Notes under the pieces: generated by a model
Seen by the model: only the letters and a program-made list of their open reading frames with translations
What the model was told of the DNA's origin: nothing
Database searches by the model: none
In this document: positions 1 to 12,254 of the stretch, piece after piece
Position numbering within the stretch: the first letter of the stretch is position 1
How the letters are laid out: each line of letters begins with the position of its first letter
Translations under genes and position numbers: made by a program
DNA from: Branchiostoma floridae
Lineage: Eukaryota; Chordata; Leptocardii; Amphioxiformes; Branchiostomatidae
Direction: 5' to 3'
DNA: 59,657 nt
NCBI RefSeq assembly: GCF_000003815.2
Contig: NC_049982.1
Location: forward strand, 10,442,290-10,501,946

Positions 1-2446
1 GCAGTTCTCCTATTTATTACATGCCTGTAAACACGTGAGATTGCCGAACTTTGACTTCGACGTACCTCCTGTCGAAGAGGAAGCGCCTCCCTACCACCCT
101 ATTACCTGGCTTCAGCTCGCCAGGAATATCCGTGACTGGACCAAGGACTACCTTCGCGAGGCTTTCGCTGAAGTTCCGGCAGGTGAGGGGAAGCGTAATA
201 TTGTAGTAATCGTCTTATCCATTCAAACTTTAGAAAGTAACTCTTCACACACGTAACGAACTGGTATGCTTACGTACATGTATGTTTCACGTGCAGAAAG
301 CATCGGTGTACAGGAGGGATTCTGTAGCCAGATCGGCGTTACTGTTTCTTTCATAATACTTTCTTTTCTGTCTTTTCTACTCTCATAAAATAGTTAAGAA
401 TGTAGCAAAGAACCGATCGATATTGTATCGTTGTTTCTATTTTTGTCCAGACACCTACACCGGAGAAGAACCTAGGCCGCTCATGTGGTCTGAGTTATTC
501 CACTATACCTACAAAAGCGTCGTGGAATGGTTCTCGCCGGAAGATGAGTATTCAACCGGTTAGTACACAACAAAATCTACATCACAAGTTTATTATACTA
601 TTATATCGATCTACCACTGCATATAGTTTCCATGAACAAGAGGTATGGTTGATGATAAGGTATTTGTCAGAATGTCGAAGGATTAATTTTTCAAATCTTG
701 GATTGTGTTAATTAGCAGGATGCCTCTGTATTAAACGGCATGGATTCAAAGGTCGTCAATTCATACGTATACGTTAGTTACAAGTTTGTGCGTTACATTT
801 AATGGTTTAACAAGTTTATTTCTGTACTATTTTTCCACAGACGCTGCTAACACCCCGCTCCACCCAGCCGGCAATACAGACCCCGCTGAGACCGATGCGT
901 CCTCAGTCACGTGGTATCACCTGTGGACCGAGATGGGGAACAAAATGTTCTTGTCAGAGACGCCTGATGACTCTGCAACCGATGGAGGACCTGAGATTGG
1001 TAGGAAAAGAGAAAACATCTTAAAAATGTATCAACATGTTAGAAGACACGATTACTTTTTTTGATATGTGATCACATAACTTCTATACAAGCCTTCGTCC
1101 TGTCACACTTATCTATGCAAGCAAACAAGATGTGCGGTTTGTTGTCTTGATGGTGATATTTCGCTCCTGATCTTTGCTCTAGACCCTGCCGACCCTGAGC
1201 CCACGGGAGGAGTTTGGGCTGCACTTCAGGATTTGTGCACGGACCTGATGAACTGCCTCCCCTCATACGGACAGGTCTGAGGGCAACAAGGATCCCTGCA
1301 CGGAGACAGGTAAGTTGGAGGCGAGCAAATAAACACTGTACCAGAAACATTCGCAGAAGATTCTATTTCATGATAGACAATCAGAATTGTGTTAGGATGG
1401 TCTCAGGTGCAAGGTGGAGGAAGGCCTGAAGAGACACTGAACGAAACAAGATTCTCCTGACCACATTCCTCTGGACGAATACAGGTCGACCTTGTTGTAT
1501 GCTATAGCGGACGCGACTATATGTTTTGATCATATACATCCTAAACTTACACACACAGACACAAATAGTATAAACTGTCCCCACATCATTGGGGCGCTTT
1601 TTCCGTAACTACTTATTTCCATTCTATATCGTTATTCATATGTGCCCATCTTGTGTTGCGTTAGACTTTGCCGAGGGCAAGGCCGAATCGGAGGGAGGTA
1701 CCGCCAGTTACTCCTACTTCTCCCGAACCTACTGGCCGTGGACGACTGATGAAGAGACACCAGAACCTGATGTTCAAGATGGTGAGCTGTCTAGTGATGA
1801 AGTAATCTAGCTTTAGTTTAATTTCTTCGTGATCTAGTAATCAAACTGTGAACAAGTTATCAAGTGTCCGGGAAAAATGATGAAGAAATTAGATTCTATT
1901 TTCCTAACGTCTTCTAACTTTTAACAAATAAAAATTCACCTTAACACTATTTTCATATTTGCTGTAATTTTACTCACTTTTCTTCATAGTCATTGTCTTC
2001 TATAGAGTCACTTCATATTTTCCAATCCTGTGTTGCTTTAGACTTTGCCGAGGGCAAGGCCGAATCACAGGGAGGTACTTTAACGACCGCCAGTCACACC
2101 TACTTCTCCCGAACCTACTGGCCGTGGACGACTGATGAAGAGACACCAGAACCTGATGTTCAAGATGGTGAGCTGTCTAATGATCTAGTTACCTAAATGT
2201 ACATATTTGAACAAGTTATCAAATGTCGAAGAAATGATGAAGAAATTACAGATAAATTACTTATGACTGTAGCTGATTTTTATTCTATTTTCCTAATGTC
2301 TTATAACTTTGCACTAACTCACTGCAGACCCTGCCGAGACCGGATGGAGCCTTGCCGCCTGGACTGATCATATTTTGCAGGCTAAGAACCTGATGATTGC
2401 CCAGATCTGGGCCGACCCGCCAGTGGTCCTCGACGACCCTCCTTAA
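1..2446 (+). pseudogene. Copy 1 of tandem modular secreted-protein gene (5' cut by window; frameshifted)
   Basis: Exons in matching phase: 1-182 (begins at the first base of exon 3), 451-558 (exon 4), 841-999 (5), 1183-1309 (6), 1665-1781 (7a), 2042-2167 (7b), 2328-2446 (8, ends TAA). Exons 1-2 lie outside the window. All introns are GT-AG and internal junctions are phase 1. Each exon encodes an acidic linker and a Trp segment, as in copies 2-4. Exon 6 is 127 bp instead of 141: 14 bp are missing at about 1267, shifting the frame to a TGA at 1278-1280, so modules 7a, 7b and 8 would be lost. Exon 5 also lacks 15 bp in frame (residues SGVTA and one Met). Exon 6 is phase 1-1, so skipping it would restore the downstream frame. 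Either a decaying copy or one rescued by exon skipping. Family not recognised. Confidence 0.7.
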
Positions 2447-4041
2447 CGCCCTTCTGCCTATCAGAGGAGACTCAGTCTTTACGCAGCTGAGATGAGCAAC
2501 ACCCGAATGGGTATCTATTGGGTTTTGGGGATAGGGAACGTTTTTTGAAACACATGTCCTACAGATTATTATTTCGGAAATTGATTGACATTAGTTACAG
2601 CTCATACAGCCGGCCATGTATGTACTCTCTGCTATCTGCATCTTTCCAACTTTGTTCTAGATCGCCACATCCTTCCTGATAACGCCGCTAGGGAAGGTGA
2701 AAATCTGGTATCTGCCATTCAAAGTGGATGTGCTACAGTATATTTTTTGATTGTACGGACTTTCCATCCAGCTTGTATTTATGTTATTGCGCGAAAGTAA
2801 TACTATTAATGTTACTTCTTTATTTTCTCATCTTTATGACATTATATGCTCGACTTATCATATTGAAGTTTAATTTCTCCTGTGAGAAATCATATTTATT
2901 GATCAACACAGCAGCTGTACTTAAGGTCATTCCTTACACTTGTAGTCACAGTGAAGCTGCATATGACATCTCAATACACGACAATCAATTTGACATATAT
3001 GACATACCTTTAGCAGCACAGGGAATTAATAAATTTACTATTTTGTCATGTTCTACTCCGAAGATAAAAATAGAATGTACAAATATGTTGGTATCTTTAC
3101 GTGTCTTTTTGTGTTCTATGTGTTTATTTATGGAACGCGGTAAATGTACAGTTTGAAGTGTTGCTTTTTTGCTGTCGAACTGCATACTCTTTGTAGTGAA
3201 ATGCCATTTCAAAGCCACACACCTAGTCATATTCACACACGTTTAGTAACGCCGACGTTTATTCGAGGAGGTGATTCGAGATTTTCCGTTGAACATGGTC
3301 GACCAGTTCTCTATTGCCGAGAAGATCGTTCCCGCATAGAAATTCAGATCGTTTCTTCGGCGTTATTAAAGAGAACCTGGCCATGAAAATTACGAGTCAA
3401 CGCTTCCCAAAAATAACCAGCGGAACACTGGTCCTCTTAGAAGGTTGTACAGAGGACTCTGATGTTCACCCATGTCCAACACGTCGTCAATATACTTACA
3501 ATGATGTCACAAAGATTCAAACGTCTTTAAAAAGACAACAATGCTAAGCAATACCATAAATACACGTTACATACGAGTAAGCACCATATATATGCATAAT
3601 ATGATAATTTAGCATCTTTCCGCTGCAAATTATCAATACTTGATTTCTCAAGTTTTACAAAGGATGTTGAAAAGGACATGTTGAATCTTTCTACTGAAGA
3701 ATAATCAGAATGATTTGTGTCATTCACGGTAAGGGTAGTCAATAGGCTAGCCGTATGTAAACTACTCATACGGAAAGATTTACACATTTACTTCCTATCA
3801 TATGATTTTTCCATGAAGAACAGGTATATCGATAACCATCATTGTATTCGTTCCATCTGCGCACATCTGTTCTGCCCACGTCTGTTCTGCGCAGGTACAA
3901 TAGCGACAATTGACATTGAGGTTCTAGAACGTCACAAATCACTCGATACGACGTTTAAGCCGTGAACGGTCGTGTTTTGTTTACAACGTGCAAAGCTTTT
4001 TGACTTTTGCAGCGAATTGATGAAAAATCCAACTCGATAAT
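2447..4041. other. Intergenic spacer between copies 1 and 2
   Basis: No gene is supported. The left part is the type-A 3' flank of copy 1, near-identical to 13,162-14,430. The right part is the shared upstream region of the family, recurring before copies 3 and 4. A TATATATGCATA stretch lies near 3586-3597. The counterpart of the AATAAA seen after copy 3 reads AATAGA here (about 3069); another AATAAA is at 3028-3033. Confidence 0.6.
3921..3934 (+). promoter_or_regulatory. Conserved upstream motif of copy 2 (HSE-like TTCTAGAA plus ACGTCA)
   Basis: GTTCTAGAACGTCA ends 108 nt before the ATG base. The same 14-mer occurs at identical spacing before copies 3 and 4. TTCNNGAA is the core of heat-shock-factor sites and ACGTCA is a CRE half-site. 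Conservation may simply reflect recent duplication. A possible untranslated intron (GTACAA at 3895 to TTTTGCAG ending 4012) would place it inside an intron. Confidence 0.3.
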
Positions 4042-7000
4042 ATGCCGATTGGGTTTTTGTTGAGGAGAGCATGGCACCTGTACCTGTTCGTGTGCGGTAT
4101 GTGTTTGTACTCCGCGGTAATGAAGGCAGCTGTAGAGAGGCAGATCATCCCCCGCGATATCATCGCACGCGAATTTCTGGATAAGCTTGATGTCTATGAC
4201 ACCAATAGTGAGCAGTGGAGAATCTACCCGGTAAGTAAAACTATCAGCGAATGAGACATGTTTTCCGAACTTTTTTTCCCTCCAAGAAATACCTCGCAGT
4301 GGTTACAAGACGATAAATGCGATTTCAATACATCACGGCGACTGCACTACTTCGTACACAAATTGCGACATTGCCACTTTCCTACATCAAGACATCATTT
4401 CACCATACGACCGACACATCAACGATTCAATGACTGCGTGAACATTCAATGTAGAATCAGCGCATGGACTTTGTGTAAATGTTGTGTATTCAATACCGAT
4501 GTAACTTTTCTGATCGTATGTCAATCGCCTCTAACTCTAAAACTGTAGCATTACGTCGAATTGTTACTGATATTGTTTTGACAATTTTCTATTCTGTTTT
4601 CCGGTGTATTTGGCCTTTACCATACCCTTGCTGTTATGTCTATCGATACAGGTGGCAAATGAGGAGATCTTTCTGCGGGCGTACTTACGTCCTGCCAACG
4701 AGACCCACTACAGCAGAATCGTGGGTTGTGATCTCTACAGAGATGAACACAGGGACACTATGGTGAAGAGGCTGGCGGCCGGGGGGGCAGACCCAGGACG
4801 GGTCAACATGGCCACTCCATCCGACTCATGGTTGGTGTTTCTCTATGTTTCATATCTTATACACCTTTTCCTTTGTTCAGTTCGTGTTCAAGGCATCTCG
4901 ATAATCTTAAAGATTCTCCGTCGCTACTTTCATGTCAGCTTCTCGTTGGTCTTATCCCGATAATTCCTTTTTACTCTCTCTTTAGCGACTGTACCTATTT
5001 TTAAACCGTTCTTTGTGGATATTATGACGATTTTCACCTTTGTACATTGCATCAACACGCTAAACGTTCAAGGTACTTAAAAATTGTTGTTGTTCTTATT
5101 ATTTCTGTACGTCTCCCGTGTGATAACTTACATAAATAGACATTCTGATAATGGTAACACTGTTGTTGTTCCTCATTGCATGCTGTGTAAGGAGAGGCAG
5201 TTCCGGAATAAAACTGGCCCACGGAGATACATATAACCACAGCATTTGAAAATTTCGAGCCTTATCGGAACGAACTTGTCACTCTTTCTCCTACAGGCGG
5301 TTCTCCTATTTATTACATGCCTGTAAACACGTGAGATTGCCGAACTTTGACTTCGACGTACCTCCTGTCGAAGAGGAAGCGCCTCCCTACCACCCTATTA
5401 CCTGGCTTCAGCTCGCCAGGAATATCCGTGACTGGACCAAGGACTACCTTCGCGAGGCTTTCGCTGAAGATCCGGCAGGTGAGGGGAAGCGTAACGTTGT
5501 AGTAATCGTCTTATCAGTTCAAACTTTAGAAAGTAACTCTTCACACACTTGACGACTTGGTATGTTTGCAACCGTACATGTATGTTTCACGTGCAGAAAG
5601 CATCGGTGTACAGGAGGGATTCTGTAGCAAGATCGGCGTTACTGTTTCTTTCATAATACTTTCTTTTCTGTCTTTTCTACGCCCTTAAAATAGTTAAGTA
5701 TCTAGTAAAGAACTCACACTTACACATATGTTTTTTAGAGAACAAGAGGTATGATTGATGATTAGGTATTTGTCAGAATCTCGAGCTCCAAGGATTAAAT
5801 TTCCAATATTAGTTGATTAGCAGGATGCCTCTGAATTAAACGGCATTGGTTTTGACTCGAAGGTCGTCAATAAAGAAAGAAAGAAAGAAAGAAAGGTCGT
5901 CACAATTCATACGCTAGCTACAAGTTTATACGGCACGATGAACGGTTTTACACGCGTTCAGTTCTGTACTATGTTTCCACAGACGCTGCCATCACCCCGC
6001 TCCACCCAGCTGGCAATACTGACCCCGCTGAGACCGATGCGTCCTCTGTCACGTGGTCTCACCTGTGGACCGAGATGGGCAACAAAATGTCCGGTGTCAC
6101 CGCGATGTTCTTGTCAGAGACGCCTAATGACTCTGCAACCGACGGAGCACCTGAAATCGGTACGATTACAGAAAACGTCTTAAAAACGTATCAACGCGTT
6201 AGCAGAGGGAAAGGTTTTGTGAGTAAAGGACGATTACTTTTTTGGATTCGCATAACTTCTGCACAAGCCTTCGTCCTGTCACATTCATCTTTAGAAATGT
6301 AAGTAGAGGTTAACAAGATGTGTGGATTGTTGTCTTGATGGTGATATTTCGCTCCTGATCTTTGCTCTAGACCCTGCAGACCCTGAGCCCACGGGAGGAG
6401 TTTTGGCTGCACTTCAAGGTTTGTGCACGGACCTGATGAACCGCCTCCCCTCATACTGGTCAGACAATACGGACAGGTCTGAGGGCAACAAGGATCCCTG
6501 CACGGAGACAGGTAAGTTGAAGGCGAGCAAATTAACACTGTACCAGAAACATTTGCAGAAGATTCTATTTCACGATAGACAGAATTGTGTTAGGATGGTC
6601 TCAGGTGCAAGGTGGAGGAAGGCCTTAAGAGACACTGAACGAAACAAGATTCTCCTAACCACATTCCTCTGGACGAATACAGGTCGACCTTGATGTATGC
6701 TTTAGAGGACGCGACTATATGCTTTGATCATATACATCCTAAACATACACACACACAGACACAATTAGTATAAACTGTCCTCACATCATTGGGGCGCTTT
6801 TTCCAAAACTTCTGTCTTTCCATTCTATACCACACATTTATATCGTTATTCATATGTGCCCATCTTGTGTTGGTTTAGACTTTGCCGAAGGCAAGGCCGA
6901 ATCGCAGGGAGGTACTGCCAGTTACTCCTACTTCTCCCGAACCTACTGGCCGTGGACGACTGATGAAGAGACACCAGAACCTGACATTGAAGATGGTGAG

Positions 7001-7270
7001 CTGTCTAGTGATGAAGTAATCTAGCTTTAGTTTAATTTCTTCGTGATCTAGTAATCAAACTGTGACCTAGGTTATCAAGTGTCCGGGAAAAATAATGAAA
7101 AAATTAGATTATTCTATTTTCCTAACGTCTTATAAATTTCTTTCACTGCAGACCATGCCGAGACCGGATGGAGCCTGTCCGCCTGGAGTGATCTCATTTT
7201 CCAGGCTAAGAACCTGATGTTTGCCCAGATCTGGGCCGACCCGCCTGTGGTCCTCGACGACCCTCCTTAA
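4042..7270 (+). CDS. Copy 2 of tandem modular secreted-protein gene (seven exons, 367 aa)
   Basis: Exons: 4042-4230, 4652-4830, 5297-5478, 5983-6159, 6371-6511, 6879-6995, 7152-7270; joined length is 1,104 nt with no internal stop. The ATG at 4042 has A at -3 and the same position opens copies 3 and 4. Residues 1-30 have Arg-Arg then a hydrophobic stretch (WHLYLFVCGMCLYSAV), a signal peptide or signal anchor. Exon 2 carries an N-glycosylation sequon (NET) and one Cys; exon 3 adds HACKH, exon 6 two more Cys. Exon 2 ends in phase 2 within a Trp codon; later junctions are phase 1. This copy lacks exon 4 and has one exon 7, yet stays in frame. Last residues are LDDPP. Function unknown; secretion is inferred. 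Candidate AATAAA at 7893-7898. Confidence 0.75.
5870..5896 (+). repeat. (AAAG)n microsatellite in copy 2
   Basis: Six to seven AAAG units within the intron before exon 5 of copy 2. The other copies lack it. Confidence 0.9.
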
Positions 7271-8631
7271 CGCCCTTCTGCCTACCAGAGGAGACTCAGT
7301 ACTCAAGCAGCTGAGCTGAGCAACACCTGGAATAGTATCTATGGGTTTTGGGGATAGGGAACGTTTGTTGAAACACATGTCCTTCAGATTATTTCGGAAA
7401 TTGATTGACATTAGCTACAGCTCATACAGCATATACGTGCAGGCCATGTATGTACTTTATGCTATCTACATCTTTCCAAGTTTGTCCCAGATCGTAAAAT
7501 CCTCGTAACGCCACCAGGGAAGACGAAAATCTGGTATCCGTAATTCAAAATGAATGAACTGCAGTATATTTTTCGATTGCAAGGAATTTCCATCTAGCTT
7601 GTATTTATGTTATTGCGCGAAAGGAATACTATTAAGGTTACTTCTTAATTTTAGAATCGTAATGGTATTATAACTCGACTTTATCCACATTTATATTTTA
7701 AAGTGAATTTCTCCTGTAAGGAATCATATAAATTGGTCAACACAGCAGCCGTAAGTCATTCCTAATAGGCACAGCTGTGTACCTGTTTATGACATGAACT
7801 CAATAGACGACACTGTATCTGACATATTTCATTTAGCAGCACTGGAACTTTAAAAAGTTGTTTGTAGTAACATGTTCTGCTCCGAATGTAAAAATAAAAT
7901 TTATAAATATGTAAATTGTAGATTTTGTTATTCTTCAACTAGAAGTGTTGATGAAGAAACAATAGTCAAAATCAACGCAATGTTATGTTGATGCAGATAT
8001 TCCTACTCGATGACATGCAACGAGAACAACTTCAAGTTAAACGTACACATGGTTATAAAAGAATACAACATTCATGTTTGTTTTATGACAATACTGGTCA
8101 TAAAACCAGAATTTTCTGACAATTCCTTATCAGCACCGTTTGGCTGTATATGACATGATCTCAATACACAACGCTGAACTTTCATTTAGCAGCACTGGAA
8201 CTTAATATGAATATGTATATATGTGTATGTATGGAACTTAATTAAGTTGTTTGTAGTGACATGTTCTGCTCCGAAGTTAGAAATAAAATTGCACAAATAT
8301 GTCGGTATCTAAGTGTTTTTTTTGTGTTCAATGTGTTTTTTCATGGAACGCGGTTAATGTGCAGTTTGAAATGTTGTTTTTATTGCTGTTTCCTAGTCAG
8401 GCGCCTAGACATAGTCAGACTTCCAGTAACGCCGACGTTTCTTTTTCGGGGCGTTGATTCAAGATTTTCAACATGGACCAGTCAATGCCGGGAAGGTCGT
8501 TCCCGCGCTGAAGGAAAACCTGGGCCATGAAAATCGCAAACTGTCAACGCTTCTCAAAAGTAACCACCTGAACAATGGCGCTGCTAAAAGGTGTAAAAAT
8601 GAGTCTAATTTTAGACTAATGTCCAGCACAC

Positions 8632-8715
8632 ATGTCACAACTTACAATGTCACAACTTACAATGACACAACTTACAATGTCACAAATTACAATGTCACAA
8701 CTTACAATGTCACAA
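8632..8715 (+). repeat. 15-bp minisatellite, about 5.5 copies
   Basis: The unit CTTACAATGTCACAA repeats head to tail with single-base variants (AATGACACAA, AAATTACAATG). It is not seen at the equivalent place before copies 2 and 4, so it expanded only in this spacer. Confidence 0.9.
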
Positions 8716-9133
8716 TTAAGCGTCACATCTTTAAAGACAGCTATGCTAATTAATACAATAAGTCTATGTTACATATAATTAAACACCATATATTTCCATA
8801 CTTTGATAATTTAGCATCTTTCCGCTGCAGAATATCAATACTTAATTTATTGAATTTAACTAAAGTTTAGAAAGGATGCTGAAAAGGGACATGTTGAATC
8901 TTTCTACTGAAGAATAATCAGAATAAGTTGTGTCATTCACGGTAATGGTAGTCAGTAGGCTAGCCGTATGTAAACTACTCATACGGAAAGATTTACACAT
9001 TTACTTCCTATCATCTGATTTTTCTATGAAGAACAGGTATATCGATAACCATCAATGTATCCGTTCCATCTGCCCACATCTGTTCTGCCCACGTCTGTTC
9101 TGCGCAGGTACAATAGCGACAATTGACATTGAG

Positions 9134-9147
9134 GTTCTAGAACGTCA
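9134..9147 (+). promoter_or_regulatory. Conserved upstream motif of copy 3
   Basis: Same 14-base GTTCTAGAACGTCA element, at the same 108-nt spacing to the copy 3 ATG. Candidate regulatory site only. Confidence 0.3.
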
Positions 9148-9254
9148 CAAATCACTCGATACGACGTTTACGCAGTGAATGGTCGTGTTTTGTTTACAAC
9201 GTGCAAAACTTTTTGACTTTTGCAGTGAATTGATGAAAAATCCAACTCGATAAT

Positions 9255-12204
9255 ATGCCGATTGGGTTTTTGTTGAGGAGAGCATGGCACCTGTACCTGT
9301 TCGTATGCGGTATGTGTTTATACTCCGCGGTAATGAAGGCAGCTGTAGAGAGGCAGCTCATCCCCCGCGATATCATCGCACGCGAATTTCTGGATAAGCT
9401 TGATGTCCATGACACCAATAGTGAGCAGTGGAGAATCTACCCGGTAAGTAAAACTATCAGCGAATGAGACTTGTTTTCCGAACTTTTTTTCCCTCCAAGA
9501 AATACCTCGCAGTGGTTACAATGCGATTTCAATACATCACGGCGACTGCACTACTTCGTAGACAAATTGCGACATTGCCACTTTCCTACATCAAGCCATC
9601 ATTTCACCATACGATCGACACATCAACGATTCAATGACTACGTGAACATTCAATGTAGAATCAGCGCATGGGCTTTGTGTAAATGTTGTGTATTCAATAC
9701 CGATGTAACTTTTCTGATCGTACGTCAATCGCCTCTAACTCTAAAACTGTAGCATTACGTCGAATTGTTACTGATATTGTTTTGACAATTATCTATTCTG
9801 TTTTCCGTAATTTGGCCTTTACCATACCCTTGCCGTTATGTCTATCAATACAGGTGGCAAATGAGGAGATCTTTCTGCGGGCGTACTTACGTCCTGCCAA
9901 CGAGACCCACTACAGCAGAATCGTGGGTTGTGATATGTACAGAGATGAACACAGGGACACTATGGTGAAGAGGCTGACGGCCGGGGGGACAGACCCAGGA
10001 CGAGTCAACATGGCCACTCCATCCGACTCATGGTTGGTGTTTCTCTATGTTTCATATCTTATACACCTTTTCCTTTGTTCAGATCGTGTTCAAGGCATCT
10101 CGATAATCTTAAAGATTCTCCGTCGCTACTTTCATGTCAGCTTCTCCTTGGTTTTATCCTGATACGTTTTACTCTCTCTTTAGCGACTGTACCTATTTTC
10201 AAACCGTTCTTTATGGATATCATGACGATTTTCACCTTTGTATATTGCATCAACACGCTAAACGTTGAAGGTACTTAAAAATTGTTGTTGTTCTTATTAT
10301 TTCTGTACGTCTCCCGTGTGATAACTTACATAAATAGATCTTCTGATAATGGTCACTGTTGTTGTTCCTCATTGCATGATGTGTAAGGAGAGGCAGTTCC
10401 GGAATAAAACTGGCCCACGGAGATACATATAACCACAGCATTTGAAGATTTCGAGCCTTATCGAAACGAACTTGTCACTCTTTGTCCTACAGGCAGTTCT
10501 CCTATTTATTACATGCCTGTAAACACGTGAGATTGCCGAACTTTGACTTCGACGTGCCTCCTGTCGAAGAGGAAGCGCCGCCCTACCACCCTATTACCTG
10601 GCTTCAGCTCGCCAGGAATATCCGTGACTGGACCAAGGACTACCTTCGCGAGGCTTTCGCTGAAGATCCGGCAGGTGAGGGGAAACGTAACGTTGTAGTA
10701 ATCGTCTTATCAGTTCAAACTTTAGAAAGTAACTCTTCACACACGTAACGAGCTGGTATGCTTGCAACCGTACATGTATGTTTCACGTGCAGAAAGCATC
10801 GGTGTACAGGAGGGATTCTGTAGCAAGATCGGTGTTACTGTTTCTTTCATAATACTTTCTTTTCTGTCTTTTCTACGCTCATAAAATAGTTAAGAATCTA
10901 GCAAAGAACCGATCAATATTGTATCGTTTCTATTTTTGTCCAGACACCTACACCGGAGAAGAATCTAGACCGCTCATGTGGTCTGAGTTATTCCACGATA
11001 CCTACAAAAGCGTCGTGGAATGGTTCTCGCCGAAAGATGAGGCAACCGGTTAGTAAAGATTATCAATATAATCTACATCACATGTTTATTATACTATTAT
11101 ATCGATCTACCACTGCATATGTTTTTAGAGAACAAGAGGTATGATTGATAATAAGGTATTTGTCAGAATGTCGAAGGATTAAATTTACAAATCTTGGATT
11201 GTGTTAATTAGCAGGATGCCTCTGTATTCAAAGGATTCAAAGGTCGTCAATTCATACGTATACCTTAGCTACAAGTTTGTGCGTTACATTTAATGGTTTT
11301 ACAAGTTTATTTCTTTACTATGTTTCCACAGACGCTGCTAACACCCTGCTCCGCCCAGCCGGCAATACTGACCCCGCTGAGACCGATGCGTCCTCAGTCA
11401 CGTGGTCTCACCTGTGGACGGAGATGGGGAACAAAGTGTCCGGCGTCACCGCGATGTTCTTGTCAGAGACGCCTGATGACTCGGCAACCGACGGAGCACC
11501 TGAAATCGGTACGAACACAGAAAACGTATTAAAAACGTATCAACTCGTTAACTAGCAGAGGGAAAGGTTTTGTGAGTAAAGGACGATTACTTTTTTGGAT
11601 TCGCATAACTTCTGCACAAGCCTTCGTCCTGTCACACTCATCTTCAGAAATGTAAGTAGAAGCAAACAAGATGTGTGTTTCGTTGTCTTGATGGTGATAT
11701 TTCGCTCCTGATCTTTGCTCTAGACTCTGCCGACCCTGAGCCTACAGGAGGAGTTTGGGCTGCACTTCAGGGTTTGTGCACGGACCTGATGAACCGCCTC
11801 CCCTCATACCGGTCAGACAATACGGACAGGGCTGAGACCAACAAGGATCCCTTCACGGAGACAGGTAACATGGAGGCGAACTTGTTACGACTTGCAATAC
11901 TAAAACATTTGCAGAAAATTCTATTTCAAAATAGACATTCAGAATTGTGTTCGGATGGTCTCATGTGCAGGGTAGAGGAAGACCTTAAATTTGAAGTTAA
12001 ATTTAAGAGACCCGTGCTTAACGTAAGAAAATTAAATTTAAGAGACACGTACGTACGTGCTTAACGTAAGAAAATTAAATTTAAGAGACACCCACGTGCT
12101 TAACGTAAGAAAATTCGCCTGACCACATTCCTCTGGACGAATACAGGTCGACCTTGCTGTGTGCTTTAACGGACACGACTATATGTTTTGATCACATACA
12201 CCCT

Positions 12205-12254
<50 letters not shown>

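Larger units (their letters stand above)
7271..9254. other. Intergenic spacer between copies 2 and 3
   Basis: No gene is supported. It holds the type-B 3' flank (to about 8,110, shared with copy 4), then a second, diverged occurrence of a segment seen once after copy 1: the GACAT-CTCAATA to GCTCCGAA block appears at about 7,790-7,920 and again at about 8,150-8,310. The 15-bp minisatellite follows, then the shared upstream region of copy 3. Confidence 0.6.

Noticed and set aside
1072-1350. Minus-strand open frames across exon 6 in copies 1, 2 and 4
   Set aside because: Shadows of the plus-strand exon: not conserved in length or start, and they run across intron sequence.
3717-3965. 82-codon open frame before copy 2, with same-length counterparts before copies 3 (8930-9178) and 4 (14433-14681)
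   Set aside because: It begins at GTG, not ATG. An internal ATG near the start exists in copies 3 and 4 but reads AGG in copy 2, and the differences are mostly amino-acid-changing. Conservation is explained by the tandem duplication.
4651-4963. Exon 2 extended through the following intron (frame open for 40 more codons)
   Set aside because: The extension ends without a module, while the GTTGGT donor at 4831 joins exon 3 in the right phase in all three copies, forming a Trp codon.
8639-8715. Minisatellite considered as a CRISPR-like array
   Set aside because: Head-to-tail 15-bp units without unique spacers, in an intron-rich eukaryotic context.
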